DNA of 14,280 bases from an uncultured Bacilli bacterium (GCA_947630195.1 CANRGQ010000033.1:1-14280), one strand, 5' to 3'; positions 4,548 to 12,380 are shown, counted from the stretch's first letter. The notes: generated by a model from the letters alone, not told the origin. A program made the numbers and translations.

Positions 4548-4641
4548 TCGGTATTTCCAACATATTTTTGGAACATGTAAAAATATTGACAGAAAAGTTA
4601 ACGATGTGTAGGTAATGTTGGAAATAGTAAAAAAATACCGA
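4548..4641. repeat. Large nested inverted repeat before the HTH gene
   Basis: TATTTCCAACAT (4552-4563) has a perfect 12-bp inverted copy ATGTTGGAAATA (4615-4626). Overlapping it, TCGGTATTT (4548-4556) pairs with AAATACCGA (4633-4641). The two pairings compete for 4552-4556. TTCCA/TGGAA (from 4556) could form a third small hairpin. It may act as an operator or as an RNA switch in the leader. Confidence 0.6.
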
Positions 4642-4697
4642 TTTATCGTTAGATGGTTAAAGAAACTTGGTTATATTATTAATATGGGTTGATAGTT

Positions 4698-4940
4698 ATG
4701 GAAGTGAATGAAGCAATTAAAACTAAAATAAATAAGTTGTTATATGAGAGGAATATGTCTGTTAACAAGTTATCAACAAATGCCGGACTTATGCAAAGTA
4801 CTGTTGATAGTATTTTAAATGGGAGAAGTAAAAATCCGACAATGGTAACAATTTGTAAGATATGTGAGGGGTTTGATATTCCTTTAAGTGAATTTTTTGA
4901 TGATAAAGTATTTGATGATTTAGATATTGATATTAAATAG
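4698..4940 (+). CDS. XRE-family HTH transcriptional regulator
   Basis: 80 aa if started at ATG 4698 (MEVNEAIKT), which has GGGTTGAT before it; an in-frame TTG at 4689 would sit right on that SD and is less likely. The Cro/CI HTH covers about residues 5-70: KINKLLYERNMSVNKLSTNA, recognition region LMQSTVDSILNGRSKNP, then TMVTICKICEGFDIPLSEFF, the usual C-terminal pattern of this group. A short acidic tail follows (DDKVFDDLDIDIK). It is monocistronic, with its own promoter and leader inverted repeat upstream and a strong terminator downstream. By position it could control the exported-protein operon, the pilin/rnr operon or only itself. Confidence 0.92.
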   Translation: MEVNEAIKTKINKLLYERNMSVNKLSTNAGLMQSTVDSILNGRSKNPTMVTICKICEGFDIPLSEFFDDKVFDDLDIDIK

Positions 4941-4943
4941 TTT

Positions 4944-4972
4944 AGATATTCTTGGAATAGAATATCTTTTTT
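4944..4972 (+). terminator. Terminator of the HTH gene
   Basis: Perfect 8-bp stem AGATATTC (4944-4951) with GAATATCT (4960-4967), 8-nt loop and a run of six T. It starts 4 nt after the stop codon. Confidence 0.88.
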
Positions 4973-4982
4973 AATGGTTACG

Positions 4983-4991
4983 TGCTATAAT
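4983..4991 (+). promoter_or_regulatory. Extended -10 promoter of the pilin-rnr-smpB operon
   Basis: TGCTATAAT (TG, one base, TATAAT) with no recognisable -35. The predicted start near 4998 leaves a leader of only about 9 nt before the pilin ATG. Confidence 0.6.
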
Positions 4992-5006
4992 TAAGATGTG
5001 ATAGAT

Positions 5007-5369
5007 ATGAATAATAAAGGTTTTACATTAATAGAAATTTTAGTAGTTATAGCGCTTATGGCTTCTTTAGGGGTAATAGTAACTATTAATATATCAAGTA
5101 TGCTTAATAGTGAAGATAATGATAAATGTAATAATTTTGTAAAAGAAGTGGAAGAAGCGGCTTGTGTTTATGCGGAACTTAATAAAGATATTTGTAAAGA
5201 TGGTTGTACTATTACTTTAGGAGATTTAATTAGTGATGGTTTTATTGGAACCGATATAAATGCTTGCACAAATAAAGAAATAGATAAAAGTGAAGAAGTA
5301 GAGGTTACTATATCTAGCGATGGCGAAAAGAAATGTAGTTATATAAGAGGGGAAGAAAATGAAGGATAA
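5007..5369 (+). CDS. Type IV prepilin-like protein
   Basis: 120 aa from ATG 5007; a GTG at 4998 in frame is possible but would be nearly leaderless. The N-terminus is a textbook class III signal: MNNKG|FTLIEILVVIALMA, with Gly before the cleavage site, Phe as the first mature residue and Glu at mature position 5, running into a hydrophobic helix to about residue 26. The mature domain is small and holds six cysteines, so disulfides are likely. It should be cut and methylated by a prepilin peptidase and assembled into a pilus or pseudopilus. No peptidase, ATPase or platform gene is in the window. The end overlaps the rnr start by 11 nt, so a surface-fibre gene and RNase R share an mRNA, an odd pairing. 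Confidence 0.88.
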   Translation: MNNKGFTLIEILVVIALMASLGVIVTINISSMLNSEDNDKCNNFVKEVEEAACVYAELNKDICKDGCTITLGDLISDGFIGTDINACTNKEIDKSEEVEVTISSDGEKKCSYIRGEENEG

Positions 5370-7449
5370 AATATTAGAGTATTTAGGGTTAGATGATAAA
5401 GCAAAAACATTAATGGAAATTAATGATTATTTGGGTTTAAAAAGTTCTTTAGAATTAAAAGAACTTCAAAATGTTTTAAGTGAATTAATAAAAAGTGGAA
5501 TTGTTCATGAAACTAAGAAAAGTAAATATATGCTCATGAGTAATTGTGCTTCTCTTTTAGCAGGTAAAATTGAAGTTACTAAAAATGGTTATGCTTTTTT
5601 ATTAAAAGAAGAAGGGGATTTATTTATTAGTAGTGATAATTTAAATGGCGCTATTAATGGAGATACGGTATTAGTAGATGTTTTTGAAAGAAATAAAAAG
5701 ATAGAGGGTAAAGTATTAAAGATATTAGATCGAAAACTTAATACCGTAATTGGAGAAATTCTTTATGTTAACGATGAACCAACTTTAATAGTGGATGATA
5801 AAAAATTAGATATTGAAGTGGAACTTATAAACCATTTTGCTAATTTAGTTGATGGGCATAAAGTTTTAGTAGAGTTAAAAGAACAAGTTACACATCATAA
5901 ATTTAGAGGGGTAATTTTAAAAATAATTGGGCATAAGAATGATCCCGATATTGATATTTTAACAATAGCTTATAAACATAATATCGAGTTAGAGTTTAGT
6001 GATGAAGTTAAAAAAGAATTAGAAAGTATTCCTGATAATGTTAAAGATGCAGATAAAATAGGAAGAACTGATTTAACTGGGGAAGTAATATTTACGATTG
6101 ATGGTGATGATACTAAAGATATTGATGATGCCATTAGTATTAAGAAAAAAGATAATCTATATGAGTTAGGAGTGCATATTGCGGATGTAAGTTATTATGT
6201 GAAACCAGGTACACATTTATATGATGAAGCATACTCTAGAGGCACTTCTTCTTACTTAGCTGATAGAGTTTTACCGATGCTTCCTCATGAACTTTCTAAT
6301 GGGATTTGTTCTTTAAATCCGGAAGTTGAAAGACTAGCTATTAGTTGTGTTATGGATATTGATGCTGAGGGTAAAGTTGTTAGTTATGATATTTTTCCAT
6401 CTGTTATTAAAAGTCGGAAACAAATGACTTATAAGTGTGTTAATAAAATATTAGAAGATGGTATTGTACCCGAAGGTTATGAAGAATATAAAGATGATTT
6501 ACTCCTTATGAATGAACTTGCCCATATCTTAAGAAAAAGAAAAGTTAAAATGGGTTATATTGAATTTGATATACCGGAACCAAAAATAATTCAAGATGAA
6601 AATGGCAAATGTATTGATATTGTTAAAAGAGAACAAAGAGAAGGGGAAAAGTTAATTGAAGACTTCATGATTGCGGCGAATGAAACTGTAGCTACCCATA
6701 TTTTTAACATGGACTTACCTTTTATTTATCGGGTTCATGGGGAACCTAAACCAGAGAAAATTGAAGACTTTATGAATCTTTTAAAAGTCTTAAAAGTGAG
6801 TGTTAATACAAGAGGTATTAGTACAAGTGGGAGAGATGTTAATAGGCTATTAAATAGTTTAGAGGGCTTAGAAGAAAAAGAAATATTATCGAAGATGCTT
6901 TTACGAAGTATGCAAAAAGCTATTTATAGTGCCACCAATATTGGGCACTTTGGCCTAGGTTTAAAAAATTATACGCATTTTACTTCGCCAATTAGGAGAT
7001 TTCCCGATACCACAGTGCATCAATTATTAAGAACTTATTTATTTGATAAAAAATTAGATAAAGAAACGATTAATTATTATAATAAGTATTTAGTAGAAGT
7101 TGCTGAGCATTCATCCGAAAGAGAACAAGCAGCGGTTGATGCCGAAAGAGAAGTTGACGATATGAAGATGGCTGAATACATGGAAAGTCATATTGGTGAG
7201 GTTTATGAAGGTATGATAACAACTGTTACCAACTTTGGCTTCTTTGTGGAACTTCCAAATTTAGTAGAAGGTTTAGTTCACGTAAGTACTCTTGATGGAT
7301 ATTTTAACTATGTACCGGAAATGCTTGCCTTAATTAATCAAGATAAGAGCAAAATGTATAAGATTGGTGATAAAGTTACCATAAAAGTTTTGAATGCCTC
7401 TAAAAGTGATGGTATAATAGACTTTGAGGTGCAAGATGGAAATAATTAA
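5359..7449 (+). CDS. rnr: RNase R, 3'-5' exoribonuclease
   Basis: 696 aa, somewhat shorter than B. subtilis RNase R. Domains in order: N-terminal winged helix (about 1-58), two cold-shock/OB domains (about 66-200), catalytic RNB domain (about 232-560) and C-terminal S1 domain (about 615-690; GMITTVTNFGFFVELPN). The Mg2+-binding aspartates of the active site are in FTIDGDDTKDIDDAIS (about 245-260). The RNB core also shows HIADVSYYVKPG and the late HFTSPIRRFPD. The enzyme degrades structured RNA processively, acts in rRNA/tRNA quality control, and works with SmpB and tmRNA in decay of non-stop mRNAs. SD is AGGGGAAG, 6 nt before the ATG. The start overlaps the pilin gene by 11 nt, and the end overlaps smpB by 14 nt. 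Confidence 0.97.
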   Translation: MKDKILEYLGLDDKAKTLMEINDYLGLKSSLELKELQNVLSELIKSGIVHETKKSKYMLMSNCASLLAGKIEVTKNGYAFLLKEEGDLFISSDNLNGAINGDTVLVDVFERNKKIEGKVLKILDRKLNTVIGEILYVNDEPTLIVDDKKLDIEVELINHFANLVDGHKVLVELKEQVTHHKFRGVILKIIGHKNDPDIDILTIAYKHNIELEFSDEVKKELESIPDNVKDADKIGRTDLTGEVIFTIDGDDTKDIDDAISIKKKDNLYELGVHIADVSYYVKPGTHLYDEAYSRGTSSYLADRVLPMLPHELSNGICSLNPEVERLAISCVMDIDAEGKVVSYDIFPSVIKSRKQMTYKCVNKILEDGIVPEGYEEYKDDLLLMNELAHILRKRKVKMGYIEFDIPEPKIIQDENGKCIDIVKREQREGEKLIEDFMIAANETVATHIFNMDLPFIYRVHGEPKPEKIEDFMNLLKVLKVSVNTRGISTSGRDVNRLLNSLEGLEEKEILSKMLLRSMQKAIYSATNIGHFGLGLKNYTHFTSPIRRFPDTTVHQLLRTYLFDKKLDKETINYYNKYLVEVAEHSSEREQAAVDAEREVDDMKMAEYMESHIGEVYEGMITTVTNFGFFVELPNLVEGLVHVSTLDGYFNYVPEMLALINQDKSKMYKIGDKVTIKVLNASKSDGIIDFEVQDGNN

Positions 7450-7858
7450 TCGGAAAGCTAAATTTGATTATTTTATTGAATCCGAAATAGAAGCGGGTAT
7501 TGTTTTAGTGGGCACCGAAATTAAATCTTTAAGAAAAGGTTCAGCGGATTTAAAAGATACTTATGTAAGAATAAAAAATAATGAAGCTTATATAATTAAT
7601 ATGTATATAGCTAAATATGAAGAAGGAAATATTTTTAATCATGATGAAAGAAGAGAAAGAAAATTATTACTTCATAAAAAAGAAATTAAAAAGTTAGAAG
7701 AAGCATCAAAAAAAGATGGTTATTCTCTAATACCAATAAGAGGTTATTTAAAGAAAAATTTATTTAAAATAAGTGTGGGAATTTGTAGGGGTAAGAAAAA
7801 CTATGATAAAAGAGAAGCCATAAAGAATAGAGATATTAAAAAGATAGAGGGTAGGTAA
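7436..7858 (+). CDS. smpB: SmpB, tmRNA-binding protein
   Basis: 140 aa from ATG 7436, which has GAGGTG 5 nt upstream; an in-frame TTG at 7424 is less likely. Family motifs are clear: the opening NRKAKFDYFIE, then AGIVLVGTEIKSLRKG, NEAYIINMYIAKYEEGN, ERKLLLHKKEI and the basic C-terminal part GKKNYDKREAIKNRDIKK. SmpB binds the tRNA-like domain of tmRNA and brings it to stalled ribosomes for trans-translation. The rnr-smpB overlap is the conserved arrangement in Bacillota. In several relatives ssrA (tmRNA) follows smpB; here a DUF3048 gene follows after 1 nt and I find no ssrA in the window. Confidence 0.96.
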   Translation: MEIINRKAKFDYFIESEIEAGIVLVGTEIKSLRKGSADLKDTYVRIKNNEAYIINMYIAKYEEGNIFNHDERRERKLLLHKKEIKKLEEASKKDGYSLIPIRGYLKKNLFKISVGICRGKKNYDKREAIKNRDIKKIEGR

Positions 7859-7859
7859 A

Positions 7860-8948
7860 ATGAAAAAAAGTAGTAAAAAAAATAAAAAGATATTATTAAT
7901 TGGAATTATATTATTAGTAGTTTTAGTGGGAGTAGTTTTATTTATATTATTAAGTAATAAAAAAGAAGAAATGCCCAAAGAAGAAAATAATACTCCTAAT
8001 AATACTGAAAAAGAAGAAGTTAAAATAATAAATGAAAACAGTAAATCAAGACCTATTGCTGTTATGATTAATAATGCCAAAGATGCCAGACCTAACCAAA
8101 AGGGTTTACAAAAGGCCTATATTGTGTATGAAATAATTAATTATGTGGATGGCTCTACGAGATTTATGGCTTTATTTAAAGATCAAGATTTAGAAGAAGT
8201 AGGGCCAATTAGAAGTACGAGACATTATCACCTTGATTATGTTTTAGAAAATGATGCTATTTTTGTCCATTGGGGTTATAGTCCAAAAGCCCAAAGTGAT
8301 TTAAAAACTTTAGGTATTAATAATATTAATGGTATAACATATGGCTCTGATAATACTAAAGATAAAATAGGTGACAAAGCTTTCTTCTGGACCGCGACAA
8401 TTCCGGGAGTTAATATTTCGCATCGTCGTTTTACAAGTACCGAACTTATTAATAAAGGAATAGAAAGACTAAATTACAGAACCGAAACTGAACAAGAAAA
8501 CTTATTTAATTATAGTGCATCTTTAATTAATATAAAGGATATGGAAAATACTACTAAGGCGAGTAGTGTAGATATTTACTATGCGAAAAATAATTATGTA
8601 ACTTATGAATACGATGCAGATAGTCATACTTACCTTAGAAGTGTTAATGGAGTATCACATAAAGATAGTGCCACTGGTGAACAATTAAAAGTTACTAACA
8701 TTATTACTTATAAAGTTAAAAATACCACTATTCCGGGAGATGATGATGACCGTCAAGACTTACATAATATTGGAACTGGGGAAGGATACTACATAACTGA
8801 TGGTTATGCTGCGAAAATTAAGTGGTCTAAAGAATGCCGGGAATGCCAAACTAAGTATACCTATTTAAATGGGGAAGAAATTACTTTAAATGATGGTAAT
8901 ACCTTTATTCAAATAGAACCAGAAGGACAAGAATTAAAAATTTCATAA
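7860..8948 (+). CDS. DUF3048 (YerB-like) membrane-anchored extracellular protein
   Basis: 362 aa. A very basic start (KKSSKKNKK) precedes one membrane helix (ILLIGIILLVVLVGVVLFILL, about 11-31), then a Glu/Asn-rich linker and the DUF3048 domain from about residue 63. Family hallmarks: RPIAVMINN, ARPNQKGLQKAYIVYEI, STRFMALF, GPIRSTRHYHLD and AIFVHWGYSP. The second half (about 230-360), with GEGYYITDGYAAKIKWSK and TYLNGEEITLNDGNTFIQI, matches the usual C-terminal subdomain. Bacillus YerB is a lipoprotein; here no lipobox Cys is seen, so the helix itself is the anchor. The molecular role of the family is not established. It starts 1 nt after the smpB stop and ends the rnr-smpB transcript or passes it on to the next gene. 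Confidence 0.9.
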   Translation: MKKSSKKNKKILLIGIILLVVLVGVVLFILLSNKKEEMPKEENNTPNNTEKEEVKIINENSKSRPIAVMINNAKDARPNQKGLQKAYIVYEIINYVDGSTRFMALFKDQDLEEVGPIRSTRHYHLDYVLENDAIFVHWGYSPKAQSDLKTLGINNINGITYGSDNTKDKIGDKAFFWTATIPGVNISHRRFTSTELINKGIERLNYRTETEQENLFNYSASLINIKDMENTTKASSVDIYYAKNNYVTYEYDADSHTYLRSVNGVSHKDSATGEQLKVTNIITYKVKNTTIPGDDDDRQDLHNIGTGEGYYITDGYAAKIKWSKECRECQTKYTYLNGEEITLNDGNTFIQIEPEGQELKIS

Positions 8949-8986
8949 AATATAAATAAGATAATATAATTAACTAGGAGGATTAA

Positions 8987-9295
8987 ATGGAAAAAATTGG
9001 AGAATTTATTGGTAATAATTATGCGTGGTTTTTAACAATAACTATTTTGCTCTTATTTGCCTTAATTGGTTATATTTATGACACGAAGAAAAGTAAAAAA
9101 GATTTACTTAAAAAACAAGAAGAAGAATTAGATGAAGAATCTTTAGAAAATATTATGGTTGCTGAAGATAAAAAACTATCTGATATGGTAGCATCTTCCA
9201 AAGACATTAATCCAGAAACTAAAGAAGTTAATATATTAGAAGAAAAAAAAGAAAAAGAAGAAAAAGAAGAAACAAAAACCGAAATAGAGTCCTAA
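8987..9295 (+). CDS. Small single-pass membrane protein with a charged tail
   Basis: 102 aa. One membrane helix (AWFLTITILLLFALIGYIY, about residues 13-31) is followed by a strongly charged Lys/Glu-rich region with coiled-coil or disordered character and a repetitive end (EKKEKEEKEETKTE). No enzymatic motif is visible and I do not recognise a family. SD GGAGG lies 5 nt before the ATG. The gene sits 38 nt after the DUF3048 gene and is likely the last gene of the pilin-rnr-smpB operon; a terminator overlaps its stop codon. Similar small anchored acidic proteins are often found near cell-division or envelope genes, but nothing here fixes a role. Confidence 0.75.
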   Translation: MEKIGEFIGNNYAWFLTITILLLFALIGYIYDTKKSKKDLLKKQEEELDEESLENIMVAEDKKLSDMVASSKDINPETKEVNILEEKKEKEEKEETKTEIES

Positions 9296-9310
9296 GGGAC
9301 TTTTTATTTT
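9288..9310 (+). terminator. Terminator containing the stop codon in its loop
   Basis: Stem AGTCC (9288-9292) with GGACT (9297-9301), loop TAAG, then TTTTATTTT. The TAA stop (9293-9295) of the small membrane protein lies in the loop, so the hairpin overlaps coding sequence. Confidence 0.85.
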
Positions 9311-9320
9311 GCAAAATATT

Positions 9321-9329
9321 TGCTATAAT
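9321..9329 (+). promoter_or_regulatory. Extended -10 promoter of cdaA-cdaR
   Basis: TGCTATAAT (9321-9329), with no good -35 at 16-18 nt. Predicted start near 9336, leader about 24 nt, with SD AAGGAG before the cdaA ATG. Confidence 0.65.
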
Positions 9330-9359
9330 AATTTAAGTATTAAATAAAGGAGTGAATTT

Positions 9360-10178
9360 ATGGACCTATCAGGTATATGGAGTATATTTACGAAAATAAT
9401 TGATATTGGTATTGTTTGGTTAGCATTTTATTATATTTTAAAAAATGTTAAAAATAATATTAAAATGGTATTGATTGTTAAAGGAGTAGTTATAATCCTT
9501 ATTATTAAAATATTAAGTGATTTATTAAATTTATATACAGTTGGAGTATTACTCGAGTATATTGTCGCTTGGGGACCTTTAGCCATTATTGTTATCTTTC
9601 AACCCGAGATTAGAAGTGTTTTAGAGTCTTTAGGAAGAACCCAACTTTTAGGAAGACATAAGATTTTAACAGTTGATGAAAGAGAAAAAGTTGTTTATGA
9701 AATCATGAAGAGTGTCGAATACTTTAAGAAAAATCGCATTGGAGCTTTAATGGTTATTGAAAGAGAAATATCTTTGGAAGAATATATTAAGAATGCGACC
9801 AAAGTTTATGCCGATTTAACGGATGATTTATTGGAAACTATTTTCTTTCCTAATTCGCCAATGCATGATGGTGGGGTAATTATTCAAGGAGATAGAATTA
9901 CTTGTGCGGGGGCTGTATTTAAAACGAGTATGAATCCAAGTATTTCCAAAAGACTTGGTACCCGTCATAGAGCGGCTTTAGGTATTGCTGAAGAAAGTGA
10001 CGCTATTGCGTTAATTGTTTCCGAAGAAAATGGAAGAATTTCCATTGCGTGCAATAATGAATTATTATATAACTTAACTTTAGATGAATTTAGAATGAAG
10101 TTAATTGAAGAATTAAGTCCAAAGACTGAAGTATTCTTCGAGGCTGAAGATGATGAAAGTGGTGAAGAAGATGCGTAA
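9360..10178 (+). CDS. cdaA: CdaA, membrane diadenylate cyclase (c-di-AMP synthase)
   Basis: 272 aa, the usual CdaA length. Three membrane helices (about 10-28, 35-55 and 60-80) end at the conserved FQPEIRSVLE, followed by a linker helix and the cytoplasmic DAC (DisA_N) domain (about 105-255). Active-site motifs: MHDGGVII (168-175; usually DGA, here DGG) and GTRHRAALGI (200-209) with the RHR nucleotide-binding triad. CdaA joins two ATP into c-di-AMP, which controls K+ and osmolyte uptake and wall homeostasis. It is first in an operon with cdaR, whose start overlaps its stop by 8 nt. The glmM gene that often comes third is absent. A strong SD (AAAGGAGTG) precedes the ATG. Confidence 0.97.
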   Translation: MDLSGIWSIFTKIIDIGIVWLAFYYILKNVKNNIKMVLIVKGVVIILIIKILSDLLNLYTVGVLLEYIVAWGPLAIIVIFQPEIRSVLESLGRTQLLGRHKILTVDEREKVVYEIMKSVEYFKKNRIGALMVIEREISLEEYIKNATKVYADLTDDLLETIFFPNSPMHDGGVIIQGDRITCAGAVFKTSMNPSISKRLGTRHRAALGIAEESDAIALIVSEENGRISIACNNELLYNLTLDEFRMKLIEELSPKTEVFFEAEDDESGEEDA

Positions 10179-11592
10179 GTTTTTGATTAAAATAGGTCGG
10201 GTTATCTATCGTTTCTTTGAGGCTATCTTTAAATTTATTGATAAATTTATCATTATGCCTATAACAAGACTAGTTTATAATATTTCGAAAGCTACTAGTG
10301 GTAGTAATGTTAGTTTCAATAAACTATTAAATAGACCCCATTTCTTAATTGTTTTGTCTTTGATTTTTGCCGTTATTTGTTTCTTATTAATTGATAACAA
10401 AGTTATTAGTTTAGTCGATACGGAAGCCGAAATTATTAAGAATGTTCCGGTAAATGTCGTTTATAATGAGGAAGCCTTTGTAGTGGAAAATATCCCGGAA
10501 ACAGTAGATATTACCATTGCAGGCAGAAAAAGTGATATCTATCTTGCCAAACAACTTGGCGAATTTGAGGTTGAATTAAACCTATCTAAATACACCGAAG
10601 CTGGTACTTATAAAGTCTATTTTACTTATTCTAAGTCTATTGATTCCGTTGATTACATCTTAGATCCTTCATATTTAAATGTGGAAATTGATGATAAGGT
10701 TAGTGAAGTTAAATCCGTAGAATATGAACTTATTAATATTGATAAATTAAATAGTAAATTAAGTGTCTCAAATGTTTCACTTGATAGTAGTGAGGTCGTT
10801 GTTAAAGGTAGTGAAGAAGCCATTAATAGTATATCTACTATTAAAGCCTTAGTATCTTTAACTTATACAAAAGATGAAATAAGAGAACATAAAGAATATG
10901 ATGGTAAAGAAAAGTATACGGAAGAAGGTACTTATGAAATTACCAATATTCCGTTAGTGGCTTATGACTCCAATGGGGAAATAATTAAAAATGTGGAAAT
11001 AGTTCCGGGAACTTTAACCGGTACGATTGTCTTATCTAGTTATAAAAATACTGTTCCTCTTCAAGTAACGACAACGGGTAATCTTGTTAATGGTAAAGCC
11101 ATTGCGGCCATTACTATCAACAATAGTGCTTCTCTATCTGTAGATATCTATGGAGAAGAAGCGGACATTAAAGATATTACATCTGTACCGGTAGTTATAA
11201 ATGTTGATGGAGCAGGCTCTAATGCTGTGGAAAATTATACGGTAGTTATTAGAAAACCTAAGGGTGTAAGAGATATAAGTCTAAAGAATGCGACGATTAA
11301 AGTAACCTTCGGTGACGAAGAACAAAAAACTGTTGAAGTTAGTGATATAACGAATAGAAACTTAGCTGATGGTTATAGTGCCGTTATCATTTCAGGAGGT
11401 CATCCTCAAGTTCAAGTTAAGGGTGTTAAATCGAATATTGATGCGATTAATGCAAGTAATATAAGAGCTTATGTTGACCTTGCTGGTCTTGGTGAAGGTG
11501 TTCATGATATCAAAGTAAAAGTTGATAACAATAACCCATTAGTTTCTTATGAAGTAACTAATACAATTCAAGTTAAAATTACGAAGAATTAA
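10171..11592 (+). CDS. cdaR: CdaR, YbbR-domain regulator of CdaA
   Basis: 473 aa from ATG 10171 (MRKFLIKIGR), preceded by GGTGA; an in-frame ATG at 10150 has no SD and would deepen the overlap with cdaA. A long basic, amphipathic N-terminus (about 1-55) precedes one membrane helix (HFLIVLSLIFAVICFLLI, about 57-74). The rest is extracellular and beta-rich, made of consecutive YbbR-like repeats, seen in patterns such as VPVNVVYNEEAFVVENIPETV near the start, VSNVSLDSSEVVVKGSEEAI, VPLQVTTTGNLVNG and the late VQVKGVKSNIDAINA. CdaR binds CdaA in the membrane and adjusts its activity. B. subtilis CdaR has a similar length and four such repeats. The overlap with cdaA implies coupled translation. Confidence 0.93.
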   Translation: MRKFLIKIGRVIYRFFEAIFKFIDKFIIMPITRLVYNISKATSGSNVSFNKLLNRPHFLIVLSLIFAVICFLLIDNKVISLVDTEAEIIKNVPVNVVYNEEAFVVENIPETVDITIAGRKSDIYLAKQLGEFEVELNLSKYTEAGTYKVYFTYSKSIDSVDYILDPSYLNVEIDDKVSEVKSVEYELINIDKLNSKLSVSNVSLDSSEVVVKGSEEAINSISTIKALVSLTYTKDEIREHKEYDGKEKYTEEGTYEITNIPLVAYDSNGEIIKNVEIVPGTLTGTIVLSSYKNTVPLQVTTTGNLVNGKAIAAITINNSASLSVDIYGEEADIKDITSVPVVINVDGAGSNAVENYTVVIRKPKGVRDISLKNATIKVTFGDEEQKTVEVSDITNRNLADGYSAVIISGGHPQVQVKGVKSNIDAINASNIRAYVDLAGLGEGVHDIKVKVDNNNPLVSYEVTNTIQVKITKN

Positions 11593-11617
11593 GAGAGAAA
11601 TCTCTTTTTTCTTTTTT
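11592..11617 (+). terminator. Terminator of cdaA-cdaR
   Basis: Stem AGAGA (11592-11596) and TCTCT (11601-11605) with a GAAA tetraloop, followed by TTTTTTCTTTTTT. The stem starts on the last base of the cdaR stop codon. Confidence 0.85.
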
Positions 11618-11624
11618 CATTCTG

Positions 11625-11633
11625 TGTTATAAT
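11625..11633 (+). promoter_or_regulatory. Extended -10 promoter of the tandem paralog pair
   Basis: TGTTATAAT (TG, one base, TATAAT at 11628-11633), no clear -35. Predicted start near 11640, which is only a few bases before the SD GGAGG (11644-11648). Confidence 0.55.
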
Positions 11634-11657
11634 GATTTTACTTGGAGGTTTTGGAAA

Positions 11658-12359
11658 ATGAATAACGAAGAATTATTAGAAATATTAAAAGATAAATATG
11701 AAAAAATATTATCTGAAGATAAAGAATTATCTATAGAATTTAATGAGCTTATTCAAGAATATAATGAGTTATACCATACTGATAAAATCAAAAAATTAGA
11801 AGAAAAGGAATTTATTTTAAAAAATGGTAAATCATTCAAAGGAAAAATGAAGAGTTTTTTTGCATCTCCAACTGGTGGAGCAATGGGTGTATTAAATAAC
11901 ATTTTTGATGCTGTTATTCTTCTTGTTTTAGCGGGAGCAGTTTACATTGGACATTATGAATATTTTATTGCCGAACATAAAGCTTTTCCCGAAATTGGAA
12001 TGAAAATATTTTATTTTTTTGATGCCGTTTTAGCGGGGTCATTATTAGCTATACCTATATCTTCAATAATAAATATAAATAAAGTTAATAAAAAATACAA
12101 ATTAGAAGATGTATCTTTAGAATTAGAAAATGCTAAAAAGAGAAAAGAAGTTGTTGTTGAAGAATTAGAATTAAAAAAATCATTACATGAAATTAAAAAG
12201 CAAAAATTAGATGAATTAGAAGGGGCAATTAAAAGTATTGAAGAAATTATGAATACTCAAAGTCAAATAGATAACTATGATTTAACAAATGAACAAGCAG
12301 TAGAATTAAATATTGAAACAAAAGAAGAGGAAAAAAAGTTAAAATTAGAAAGAAAATAA
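11658..12359 (+). CDS. Coiled-coil protein with two membrane helices, paralog 1
   Basis: 233 aa. Residues 1-60 are charged and helical (coiled-coil likely), leading to ILKNGKSFKGKMKSFF. Two hydrophobic segments follow (about 80-98 and 115-137), then INKVNKKYKLEDVSLELE and a second long Lys/Glu-rich coiled coil to the end. Both ends should face the cytoplasm. The next gene is a clear paralog with nearly identical flanking blocks and a different membrane part. SD GGAGG lies 9 nt before the ATG within GGAGGTTTTGGAAAATGAA, which the paralog repeats exactly, so the duplication included the leader. No catalytic motif is seen and I do not recognise a family. A structural or scaffold role is a guess. 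Confidence 0.8.
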   Translation: MNNEELLEILKDKYEKILSEDKELSIEFNELIQEYNELYHTDKIKKLEEKEFILKNGKSFKGKMKSFFASPTGGAMGVLNNIFDAVILLVLAGAVYIGHYEYFIAEHKAFPEIGMKIFYFFDAVLAGSLLAIPISSIININKVNKKYKLEDVSLELENAKKRKEVVVEELELKKSLHEIKKQKLDELEGAIKSIEEIMNTQSQIDNYDLTNEQAVELNIETKEEEKKLKLERK

Positions 12360-12380
12360 AATACGAGGAGGTTTTGGAAA

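Noticed and set aside
8942..8970. Promoter TTCATA-17-TATAAT before the 102-aa gene
   Set aside because: The predicted start would fall in the SD of that gene; more likely A/T-rich chance in an intergenic gap of 38 nt.
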